64,000 nt of DNA from contig JBBDYQ010000025.1 of assembly GCA_040901445.1 (NCBI GenBank), forward strand, positions 1 through 64,000. Direction: 5' to 3'. The position numbers were made by a program, and so were the translations under genes. Positions 35,023 through 42,297 of this stretch are shown piece by piece (the first letter of the stretch is position 1; every line of letters begins with the position of its first letter). Under the pieces are notes generated by a model that was not told the origin of the DNA, searched no databases, and was given only the letters and a program-made list of their open reading frames with translations. This stretch comes from Thermoleophilaceae bacterium. Lineage in GTDB: Bacteria; Actinomycetota; Thermoleophilia; Solirubrobacterales; Thermoleophilaceae.

Positions 35023-35250
35023 ATGCTCGAGTCCGCCCTCAACGCCTTCCAGGTCTTCCTGTCTGTCATGCTCATCGTGCTCGTCCTCCTCCACTCGGGG
35101 AAGGACACCGGGCTGTCAGGCGCCTTCGGCGTGGGCACCGGCGGCGGCCCGTTCGGCGGCGGCTCGCTGGTGGAGCGCAACCTCAACCGCTGGACCATCG
35201 CGTTCGCGCTCGTGTTCGTCGTGAACATCATCGTGCTGCTGAAGATCTAG
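35023..35250 (+). CDS. secG: SecG preprotein translocase subunit
   Basis: A 75-aa protein with two transmembrane helices. 'FQVFLSVMLIVLVLLHSGKDTGLSGAFG' is the SecG signature, followed by a Gly-rich loop and a second helix ('WTIAFALVFVVNIIVLL'). It stimulates SecYE-dependent export. It is the last gene of the plus-strand unit, and its stop overlaps the convergent DsbA-like gene through a shared CTAG. Confidence 0.92.
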   Translation: MLESALNAFQVFLSVMLIVLVLLHSGKDTGLSGAFGVGTGGGPFGGGSLVERNLNRWTIAFALVFVVNIIVLLKI

Positions 35251-36092
35251 TTCAGCGTCCAGAACCCGTCGTAGCCCACGTGGCGTTCCTGCGCCACGCG
35301 TCCCAGGCGCTCGCGGGCTTCCTCGAACGGGATGTCGCAGACCACCGCCACCTCCTGGGTGGCAAGGGGCGTGCCGGTGAAGCGCAGCACCTCCTCCACC
35401 GACTCCGGCGGCTTGAGGCGGTCCACGCCGGGCACGAGGTTCGCGAGCACCACGTCGTAGGCGGCGAAGGGCTGGAAGCCGGGAACGGCGATGCGCACGC
35501 CGTCGGAGGCGCGCACGATCTCGTACGACGGGCAGGTGTAGCGCCGTCCCCCCGACCAGTTGGCCAGCTTGTGGTCGAGCACGCGCGCGGCCTGGATGGG
35601 CGCCCGCGCCGCGGCCATGTCGTCGCGCAGCTCGCCTTCCACCGCAGGGTCGTCGATCCAGCGCGCGAGCTCGGCCGGGTCGATCCCGGCCTCGCCGGCG
35701 GCGCCGTCCACCGTCGCGGGGTCGTCGAGCAGCTCGCCGGAGAAGTTGCGCACCCGCAGGCAGCGCAGCAGCCCGCGCATGCGCTCGGGCGCGTGGAGGC
35801 GGGTGGCCACCACCGCACGGCAGGCCGGCGCCGTGGCGGCCATCCGCGGGCGTTCGCCGGTGTCGATCGGCATTCGGTGGTCGTGGGCGATCCGGGCGAG
35901 GGCATCGGCCTGCTTCTCGGGCGTGAAGCCGCGCGCCTCGTAGTCGGAGGGATCCTCGGCGAGCACCACCATCCGGGCCTTCCACTCGATCCCGTCGCCG
36001 TAGAGCCAGGACAGGCGGCGCCGGAACGGCTCGGCCGAGTAGGCCCACGGGCAGCCGGGGTCCGTGAACTCCGTGATGCAGACGTCCGCCAC
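35247..36092 (-). CDS. DsbA-family (FrnE-like) oxidoreductase
   Basis: A 281-aa protein of the thioredoxin/DsbA fold. The active-site region is 'DPGCPWAYSAEP' (one cysteine, CPWA, so no CxxC). The helical insertion and 'GVRIAVPGFQPFAAYDVVLAN' match the DsbA/HCCA-isomerase group. No signal peptide is present, so it acts in the cytosol. A single-Cys site points to a glutathione/mycothiol-dependent or isomerase role rather than disulfide formation. GTG 36092 gives 'ADVCITEFTDPGCPW' as N-terminus. Confidence 0.78.
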   Translation of the reverse strand: MADVCITEFTDPGCPWAYSAEPFRRRLSWLYGDGIEWKARMVVLAEDPSDYEARGFTPEKQADALARIAHDHRMPIDTGERPRMAATAPACRAVVATRLHAPERMRGLLRCLRVRNFSGELLDDPATVDGAAGEAGIDPAELARWIDDPAVEGELRDDMAAARAPIQAARVLDHKLANWSGGRRYTCPSYEIVRASDGVRIAVPGFQPFAAYDVVLANLVPGVDRLKPPESVEEVLRFTGTPLATQEVAVVCDIPFEEARERLGRVAQERHVGYDGFWTLN

Positions 36093-36134
36093 CGGCCGGA
36101 GTGTGGCAGCCTGCCTGCGGTGGCCCCGCTCCCG

Positions 36135-36983
36135 ATGCCCGCCGTTCCCGGCGTGCGCCACCAGCACGTCGCGGTGGACGGCGTCCGGCTTCACGTGGCG
36201 GAGGCCGGCTCGGGCCCGCCCGTGGTGTGCCTGCACGGCTGGCCGCAGCACTGGTGGGCGTGGCGCCACCTCCTCACGGGGCTCGCGGACACGCACCGCG
36301 TGATCTGCCCCGACCTGCGCGGCTACGGATGGTCGGACGTGCCCGCGGGCGGCTACGAGAAGGAGCAGTTCGCCACCGACCTGCTCGGGCTGCTCGACGC
36401 GCTCGGGCTCGAGCGCGTGAACCTCGTGGGCCACGACTGGGGCGGCGTCGCGGGGTTCTTCGCGTGCCTGAGGGCGCCGGAGCGCTTCGAGCGCTACCTC
36501 GCCCTCAACACAGGTCACCCGTTCGTGAAGCCTTCGCTGCGCCGGCTGCTGTCGCTGTGGCGCTTCGCCTACCAGCCGCTGATGGCGGCTCCGGTGGTGG
36601 GCCCGCGGCTCGCGCGCGGGCCGGTGCCACGCGCGGTGGCCCGGTTCGGTGCGCGCGGCGCCTGGACGGAGGCGGACCGCGAGATCTACCTGGCCCCGTT
36701 CCGCGAGCCCAGCCGCGCCCGCGCGGCTGCGCTCACCTACCGCACGTTCCTCACGCGCGAGATGCGCCAGATGCTGGGTGGCCGCTATCGCGGCCAGCGC
36801 CTGCGGGTACCCACCCTGTTCGTGCACGGCGCCGCGGACCTGGCGCTCACCCCCGACCTCGTGGGCGGCGCCGAGGCCTACGCCGACGACTACCGGCTCG
36901 AGCTCGTCCCGGGCGTGGGGCACTTCATCACCGACGAGGCGCCGGACCTCGTCCTCGAGCGTGCACGGGACTTCTTCGCATAG
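36135..36983 (+). CDS. Alpha/beta hydrolase, epoxide hydrolase/haloalkane dehalogenase type
   Basis: A 282-aa alpha/beta hydrolase. It has 'VCLHGWPQHWWAWRHLL' (HGxP oxyanion motif), the nucleophile elbow 'VGHDWGGVAG' with Asp rather than Ser, and a catalytic His in 'GVGHFITDEAP'. The Asp nucleophile and HGWP indicate an epoxide hydrolase or haloalkane dehalogenase; which one cannot be decided. ATG 36135 or GTG 36120 (same frame) may be the start. It is divergent from the DsbA-like gene. Confidence 0.85.
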   Translation: MPAVPGVRHQHVAVDGVRLHVAEAGSGPPVVCLHGWPQHWWAWRHLLTGLADTHRVICPDLRGYGWSDVPAGGYEKEQFATDLLGLLDALGLERVNLVGHDWGGVAGFFACLRAPERFERYLALNTGHPFVKPSLRRLLSLWRFAYQPLMAAPVVGPRLARGPVPRAVARFGARGAWTEADREIYLAPFREPSRARAAALTYRTFLTREMRQMLGGRYRGQRLRVPTLFVHGAADLALTPDLVGGAEAYADDYRLELVPGVGHFITDEAPDLVLERARDFFA

Positions 36984-37008
36984 CGTTCAGCCGCCGCGGC
37001 CCGGCGGC

Positions 37009-38079
37009 CTATCTCGCGGCCGACAGGCGGAAGACGTCTACGGGCGCGGCCACGCCCCTGACCTTCAGGGTGCCCGCCGAGGCCCAGTCGAATGACGGCC
37101 CGGCAGCGTGCACGGCGTCGGACGTGGCCACGAGCTCATCACGCCCGGCAGCGGCCAGCAGCCGGGCGGCGAGGTTCACGGCGCCGCCGAAGTAGTCGCC
37201 GTCGCGGGTGATTGCAACGCCCTGGTGCACGCTGGCGTGCACGCCGGGCATGCCGTCCTCGCGCATGCCGTCGATCACCCGTGAGCCGGCGGCCACCGCC
37301 TCGTCCGCTCCCGGGTAGGTGAGCATGTAGCCGTCGCCCAGCGACTTCATGAAGCGGAAGCCCGTGCCCCGGCCGCGGGTCACGACGTCGGTGAAGCGGT
37401 CGATGGCCTCCACCGCGGCGGCGTCGCCCTCCCCGTCGGCGTAGGCGGTGAAGTCCTTGAGGTCGCAGAAGAGGAATGCGACCTCCACCGCGCCGGGCAG
37501 GTCGCCGCCGGGGACGCCGGACTCGGCCTCGCGCACCGCGGCCTGCGCCAGCTCGTGCTCCACCCAGCGCCGGTGCACGCCGACGATCAGGGGATCGGCC
37601 AGGGGGAGGAGCCGCGCGAACGCGGACTGCACGGCGCCGAGCGCGGCCACCGGATCCTCGCCCTCCGACCGCAGCCGGCGCTCCACATGCACCCGGAAGA
37701 CCTGAAGCTCCGTCTGGGCGATCCGCTGGAGCAGCCGGCCGTAGACGCGCGCCACCTGCACGCCGACCTCGACGGGCCACAGCTCCTCGAGGGCCTTGAG
37801 CTCCATGAAGACCTGCGCCTCCTCCGGCGTGAACGCCGGCTCGCCCGGAGCCGGAGGCGCGAGCCCGTACGCGTCCATGATCTGACAGATCTGCTCCACC
37901 GTGGCGCCGCCCGCGGCCTCGATCTCCGCCGCGCTCACGCTGCGCTCCTCTACTCCCGGCAGCAGGATCGCGTCGAAGATCGCGCTCTCGGGGTTGCCGC
38001 GCTCCACGGCGCGGTCGATGGCCCCCTCGGCGATGCCCAGCTCGCGCAGGCGCCCGACGATCTCCTCGTCCTCAGCCAT
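37009..38079 (-). CDS. Class III adenylate/guanylate cyclase with Rv1264-like regulatory domain
   Basis: A 356-aa soluble cyclase. Residues about 1-185 are a helical region similar to the autoinhibitory domain of mycobacterial Rv1264-type cyclases. Residues about 195-350 are the class III catalytic domain: metal-binding Asp206 in 'FCDLKDFTAY', 'KSLGDGYML' with substrate Lys245 and metal Asp249, and 'AVNLAARLL' with the transition-state Asn/Arg pair. All key residues are present, so it should form cAMP (or cGMP) as a homodimer. Known Rv1264 relatives are controlled by pH and fatty acids; that is family knowledge, not shown here. Confidence 0.85.
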   Translation of the reverse strand: MAEDEEIVGRLRELGIAEGAIDRAVERGNPESAIFDAILLPGVEERSVSAAEIEAAGGATVEQICQIMDAYGLAPPAPGEPAFTPEEAQVFMELKALEELWPVEVGVQVARVYGRLLQRIAQTELQVFRVHVERRLRSEGEDPVAALGAVQSAFARLLPLADPLIVGVHRRWVEHELAQAAVREAESGVPGGDLPGAVEVAFLFCDLKDFTAYADGEGDAAAVEAIDRFTDVVTRGRGTGFRFMKSLGDGYMLTYPGADEAVAAGSRVIDGMREDGMPGVHASVHQGVAITRDGDYFGGAVNLAARLLAAAGRDELVATSDAVHAAGPSFDWASAGTLKVRGVAAPVDVFRLSAAR

Positions 38080-38154
38080 CGTGGGGAGTATCGCGGCCGG
38101 TCCCGAACGACCCCGGCCGGGCGGCTGTGGCCGCTCGTGCGTCGCGCCGGGGCA

Positions 38155-38199
38155 GGGTGTGGCCGGACCACACCCGGCGCCCGGATGCGGGGCTATAGT
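38155..38199 (+). promoter_or_regulatory. Inverted repeat plus -10 box before the MpaB-type oxygenase gene
   Basis: A perfect 8-bp inverted repeat GGGTGTGG-CCGGA-CCACACCC (38155-38175) overlaps the expected -35 position of a TATAGT -10 box (38194-38199). The box lies 23 bases before ATG 38222, which has an AAGGAGG site. The arrangement is that of an operator controlling a promoter. The cognate regulator is unknown. Confidence 0.5.
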
Positions 38200-38221
38200 C
38201 GCCCGCAAGGAGGCGTTGAGC

Positions 38222-39145
38222 ATGGCCACTTCGATACTCCCGAGGGAAGACGAGCTGGAAGATCTGGTCCCCCGAGAGGGCTCGATCCTCTGGCGGAAGG
38301 CCGGGGACAGCCGGATCCTCTCCGGGGCCGGGTACGCGCTGCTGCTCCAGGTGTCACACCCGACGGTGGGCGCCGGCGTGGATCAGCACTCCGACTTCGC
38401 CGCGGACCCCTGGGGCAGGCTGTTGAGGACGCTCGACTACGTCCACGGGACGGTCTACGGCGGCCCGCGGCTGGCGGGCGAGATCGGGCGCCGCGTCCGC
38501 AACCTGCACAAGGACATCAAGGGCTCTAAGCCCGACGGGCAGCCCTACCACGCGCTCGAGCCCGAGGCCTACGCCTGGGTGCACGCCACCCTCGCCAGCT
38601 CGATCGTCGACGGGCACCGGCTGCTCGGCGCCGCTCTGAGTCCCGCCGAGGCCGAGGACTTCTGGCAGGAGTGGCGCCGTCTCGGGCGCCTCGTCGGCGT
38701 GCGCTACGGCGACCTGCCCGAGCACTGGGCCGGCTTCCGGCCGTATTTCGACAGGGTCGTGGAGGAGGAGCTCGAGGACACGCGGATGGTGCACGTGGTG
38801 TTCGACACGCTGGCCGAGCCGGCGCCGCCCGAGATCCCGGGCCTTCACCCCGCGTTGTGGAAGGCGCTGCGGCACCCGATGGGGCGCAGCATGCAGCTCG
38901 TCACAGCCGGGCTCCTGCCGCCGGTCCTGCGCGAGCGCTTCGGGTTCGAGTGGACGCTCGGGCAGGAGCGGATGCTGCGGGTGCTCAGCCGTGCCTCTCG
39001 TGCCAGCGGCCCTCTGATGCGCGGCCCACTCAGGCAGTTCGGCCCCTACTACGTGCGCTGGCGCCGCGCTGCCCTCGAGCGCGGCGACGTGGCCTCGAGC
39101 CACATTGCCGCGAAGCTCCGGGCCAAGGCCCACGGCGCCGCCTGA
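38222..39145 (+). CDS. MpaB/Lcp-like (DUF2236) haem oxygenase-family protein
   Basis: A 307-aa protein of the DUF2236 family, which includes rubber oxygenase Lcp and fungal MpaB. Family-type segments are 'LLLQVSHPTVGAGVDQHSDF', 'RTLDYVHGTVYG' and 'YAWVHATLASSIVDGHRLL', whose histidines and arginines are likely haem ligands or nearby. No signal peptide is evident. Family members cleave polyisoprene or prenyl chains; the substrate here is unknown. ATG 38222 has AAGGAGG at 38209-38215. The gene is divergent from the cyclase. Confidence 0.8.
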   Translation: MATSILPREDELEDLVPREGSILWRKAGDSRILSGAGYALLLQVSHPTVGAGVDQHSDFAADPWGRLLRTLDYVHGTVYGGPRLAGEIGRRVRNLHKDIKGSKPDGQPYHALEPEAYAWVHATLASSIVDGHRLLGAALSPAEAEDFWQEWRRLGRLVGVRYGDLPEHWAGFRPYFDRVVEEELEDTRMVHVVFDTLAEPAPPEIPGLHPALWKALRHPMGRSMQLVTAGLLPPVLRERFGFEWTLGQERMLRVLSRASRASGPLMRGPLRQFGPYYVRWRRAALERGDVASSHIAAKLRAKAHGAA

Positions 39146-39149
39146 GCTC

Positions 39150-39209
39150 TAGTACACGCATCCGCAAGTTCCGGCGGATTCCACGCGGAACTTCCGGACA
39201 CGCGTACTA
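39150..39209. repeat. Long imperfect inverted repeat before the PucR-type gene
   Basis: The arms 39150-39173 and 39186-39209 match at 20 of 24 positions, with a 12-base spacer (TAGTAC...AAGTTCCG / CGGAACTT...GTACTA). It begins a few bases after the oxygenase stop and ends 14 bases before the PucR-type start. It could be a terminator, an operator for the downstream regulator, or a small mobile-element remnant. Confidence 0.65.
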
Positions 39210-39223
39210 CTAGTCTGGGCGCC

Positions 39224-40390
39224 ATGGCGCGCCCGGCGATGTGGCAGCGGACCCTGCTCGCGGCGGGCCGCGAGCTCGGTGTGGACGGGCTTGCGGCGAT
39301 CGCGGTGGGCGCGCTCGAGCGGGAGCTCGAGGTGCTGCGTGAGGACCCCGACCTGCTCGACGCCGCCCGCGCGAGCACGGTGGCGAACCTCGCGCTGGTG
39401 GAGCAGCTGGCCAGTGGCGACGTCTCGCTCGGGGAGCTCGAGCCTCCTCCGCAGGCGGCGGCGTTCGCGCGCGAGCTGGCCCGCCGCAACGTACCCGTGG
39501 GCGAGCTCGGCCGCGCCTATCGGGTGGCGCAGCTCGCGCTGTGGCGCTGGACGGTGGCGGAGGTGCGGCGTCGCATCGAGGGCGACGAAGAGGTGTCCGC
39601 GGCGATCGAGGCGGTGTCCGAGGCGGCGTTCGCGACCGGCGACGTGTTCAGCACGATGGTGATGGAGCGCTACGCGGTCGAGCGCGACCGCTGGGCCCGA
39701 AGCGCCGATGCGATGCGCTCCGCCACGGTCCACGAGATCCTCGCCGGCGGCCCCGTCGATGCCGCCGCCGCCGGCGCCCGCCTGCGCTACGAGCTCGGGC
39801 AGGAGCACCGGGCCTTCGTCGTCTGGGCCGGCCTGGACGGCGACCTGCCCGAGAGCGCGGCGGAGACGCTCGGCGGCGGCCGCGCGCTGCTCGTCCCGAT
39901 GGGCGTGGGCGTCGTCGCCGGCTGGTGCCCGGCGGACGCGGTCGCGCGGGAGCCGGCGGGCGCCGCTGCCGTGGCGCTCGGCACGCCGGGATCGGGCATC
40001 GAGGGATTCCGCGCCAGCCACCACGAGGCCATGGAGGCCCGGCGGGTGGCGCGGCTCGTGGGACGCACGGACCAGGTGGTGCGCTACGAGGACGTTGCCC
40101 TGCTCGCGCTGCTCACTACGGACCTCGAGCAGGCCCGCGCCTTCGCCGCCCGCCGCCTCGGCCCGCTTGCCGCCGGCGACGAAGCCGCGCGGCGGCTCGC
40201 GGACACGCTGCTCACGGTGCTTGAGGAGCAGGGCAGCCCCCGCCGCGCGGCGCAGCGGCTCGGGGTGCACGAGAACACGGTGGGCAAGCGCCTGCGTGCC
40301 GTCGGCGAGCTGCTGGGCGAGGACCCTCAGCGGTCGCCGGCCGAGCTGCTGGCCGCATTGCTCATCCTGCGCGCCACGCGGGACGGCTAG
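39224..40390 (+). CDS. PucR/CdaR-type transcriptional regulator
   Basis: A 388-aa regulator. Residues about 1-150 are helical ('LLAAGRELGVDGL', 'ELGRAYRVAQLALWRW'). The middle is a GGDEF-like degenerate alpha/beta region ('HRAFVVWAGLDGDL', 'GFRASHHEAMEARRVARL'). The C-terminus carries the PucR helix-turn-helix 'RRAAQRLGVHENTVGKRLRAVGELLG'. Such proteins usually sense a metabolite and regulate adjacent catabolic genes. The inverted repeat immediately upstream is a candidate autoregulatory site. Its stop shares CTAG with the convergent GGDEF gene. Confidence 0.82.
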   Translation: MARPAMWQRTLLAAGRELGVDGLAAIAVGALERELEVLREDPDLLDAARASTVANLALVEQLASGDVSLGELEPPPQAAAFARELARRNVPVGELGRAYRVAQLALWRWTVAEVRRRIEGDEEVSAAIEAVSEAAFATGDVFSTMVMERYAVERDRWARSADAMRSATVHEILAGGPVDAAAAGARLRYELGQEHRAFVVWAGLDGDLPESAAETLGGGRALLVPMGVGVVAGWCPADAVAREPAGAAAVALGTPGSGIEGFRASHHEAMEARRVARLVGRTDQVVRYEDVALLALLTTDLEQARAFAARRLGPLAAGDEAARRLADTLLTVLEEQGSPRRAAQRLGVHENTVGKRLRAVGELLGEDPQRSPAELLAALLILRATRDG

Positions 40391-42222
40391 GCCGCGTTGG
40401 CGCTCGCGGGCTCTTCGGTCTCGTGGTCGGCGGCCGCCGGCTTCGCCTTCAGGACCCTGCGCAGAGCGGCCACGCACTCGGGGTCGAACTGCGTCCCGGC
40501 ATGGCGGTCGAGCTCGGCGAGGGCCACCGCCTCGTCACAGCCGAGACGGTAGGGACGGTCGCCCGTCATCGCCTCGTAGGCATCGACCACGAGCAGGATC
40601 CGCGATTCGAGCGGGACCTCGTCGCCCCGCAGGCCGGCCGGATATCCGCGGCCGTCCACCCGCTCGTGGTGATGGAGGACCCAGCGCGCCTCCTCCCGGA
40701 GGCCGGCCGCCATCAGGATGCCGTGACCCAGCGCCGAATGGCTCTTCATGACCTCGAACTCGTCGCCGGTCAGCGCGCTCGGCTTACTCAGGATCGAGTC
40801 GGCCACGCCGATCTTGCCCACGTCGTGCAGCAGACCGGCTCGCCGGATCCGGGCCGCCCGTTGCGGCTCGAGCCCGAGCTCCGCGGCCACCAGCATGGCG
40901 ACCTCGGCCACGGTCTCGCAGTGGCTGCGGGTCGCCGAGTCCTTCGCGTCGACGGCGAGCGCGAGCGACCGGGCGAGCGTCTGGAGGTGGCGGTCCCCGT
41001 CCCGGAGCTGCCGCTGATCCTCCTCGGCGGTCTCACCCGCGTAGACGGCCACCTGGCGGTGGGAGTGCTTTGCGTCGTAGAGCGCGACGTCGGCGCGCCG
41101 GACCAGCTCGTCGCGCCCGACGGGCTCGATCGTCCCGGCGATCCCGGCGCTGACACGCGGCCGCGGCTCGTGCGGCACATCCGCGAGGGTGGCCTGCAGC
41201 CGCTCGACCGCGCTCAGCGCGCCGGGTATGTCCTCGCTGCTCAGGATCAGCGCGAACTCGTCGCCTCCGACGCGGTACGCGGTGTCGCTGCCGCGGACGC
41301 TCTCGGCCAGGCAGCCGGCAAGCGCCTTGAGGAGCTCATCCCCGCGCTGGTGGCCCAGACGGTCGTTGATCGGCTTGAGCCCGTCGAGGTCGAGCAGCAC
41401 GAGCGAGAGCGCCGATCCGTCGCGTGTCCGGCGCCGCAGCTCCCGGGCGAGGTCCTCCTGGAAGGCGCGATGGTTGCGGATGCCGGTGAGCGGGTCGGTG
41501 AGCGCCGCCTCGGAAAGTCGCTCGAGCTCCTGCCGATCGGCTTCGTGGACGCGTGACCGGTATGCCTTGAGCAGCACCGCGAAGAGCACGAACAGCAGCA
41601 GGCCCACCACCAAGGCTCCGAGGGTGAGCATCACCGCCCGCTCCAGCCTGGTCTCGAGCCCGGCGAGGTCCCGGGTGGTCTGTCCGCGGTGGCGCTCGGT
41701 CCGCTCGATCACCTCGCGCTGGAGCGCGAGCATCTTCTGCTGGGCTGCCACGACCCGCTCCACGGCTGGGCGGGCCTCGGTGCTGCGGAACGAGCTCGCG
41801 CCTCCGCGCCGGATCTCTGCCAGGAGCGTGTCCACGTCCACGTGGTAACGGTCCTGCTCGGCGATGAGCCGGGCGGCGAGCGTTCGATCCGCGGCGTCTC
41901 CCCGCTCGCTGACGCGCGCGGCGGCGATGCGCACGCGCGCGAAGGCCCGGTCGAGCCCCGCTTCGATCGCATCCAGGTCCGGAGAGCTGCTGAGCTCCCG
42001 GCCGTACTCGTCCTCCAGCAGCCGCTGCAGGTCGATCGCGCCCTGAAGCGCCATGTATGCGGAGCCGGCGCTGCGCGAGAGCTGCACGTCCTCGGCCGCG
42101 CGCGCGCTGTGCCTCGCGGTCCAGAACCCGAAGCCGCCCAGGAAGACGAGCACGGCGCCGAGGCCGACGGTCGCGAGTCGTGCGACTGCCGGGCTTGCGA
42201 GCTTGGGGCGGTGGCTGCGCAT
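40387..42222 (-). CDS. Membrane GGDEF + HD-GYP c-di-GMP protein
   Basis: A 611-aa protein. It has two transmembrane helices (about residues 18-36 and 195-215) flanking a helical sensor region outside. A GGDEF domain (about 245-400) has an intact 'YRVGGDEFALIL', so diguanylate cyclase activity is plausible. An HD-GYP domain (about 420-590) has 'LLHDVGKIG', 'SHSALGHGIL', 'HHERVDGRGYP' and 'DAYEAMTGDRPYR', the hallmark of a c-di-GMP phosphodiesterase. Both opposing activities look catalytically competent. The convergent PucR gene overlaps its stop by four bases. Confidence 0.9.
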   Translation of the reverse strand: MRSHRPKLASPAVARLATVGLGAVLVFLGGFGFWTARHSARAAEDVQLSRSAGSAYMALQGAIDLQRLLEDEYGRELSSSPDLDAIEAGLDRAFARVRIAAARVSERGDAADRTLAARLIAEQDRYHVDVDTLLAEIRRGGASSFRSTEARPAVERVVAAQQKMLALQREVIERTERHRGQTTRDLAGLETRLERAVMLTLGALVVGLLLFVLFAVLLKAYRSRVHEADRQELERLSEAALTDPLTGIRNHRAFQEDLARELRRRTRDGSALSLVLLDLDGLKPINDRLGHQRGDELLKALAGCLAESVRGSDTAYRVGGDEFALILSSEDIPGALSAVERLQATLADVPHEPRPRVSAGIAGTIEPVGRDELVRRADVALYDAKHSHRQVAVYAGETAEEDQRQLRDGDRHLQTLARSLALAVDAKDSATRSHCETVAEVAMLVAAELGLEPQRAARIRRAGLLHDVGKIGVADSILSKPSALTGDEFEVMKSHSALGHGILMAAGLREEARWVLHHHERVDGRGYPAGLRGDEVPLESRILLVVDAYEAMTGDRPYRLGCDEAVALAELDRHAGTQFDPECVAALRRVLKAKPAAADHETEEPASANAA

Positions 42223-42297
42223 CGAGAGGGTCTTGCGTCCGCGTCAGCGGCCGCTGCCTCGTCTATCGGCACCGCGGGAGGGGACTTGAGCGGGCCG

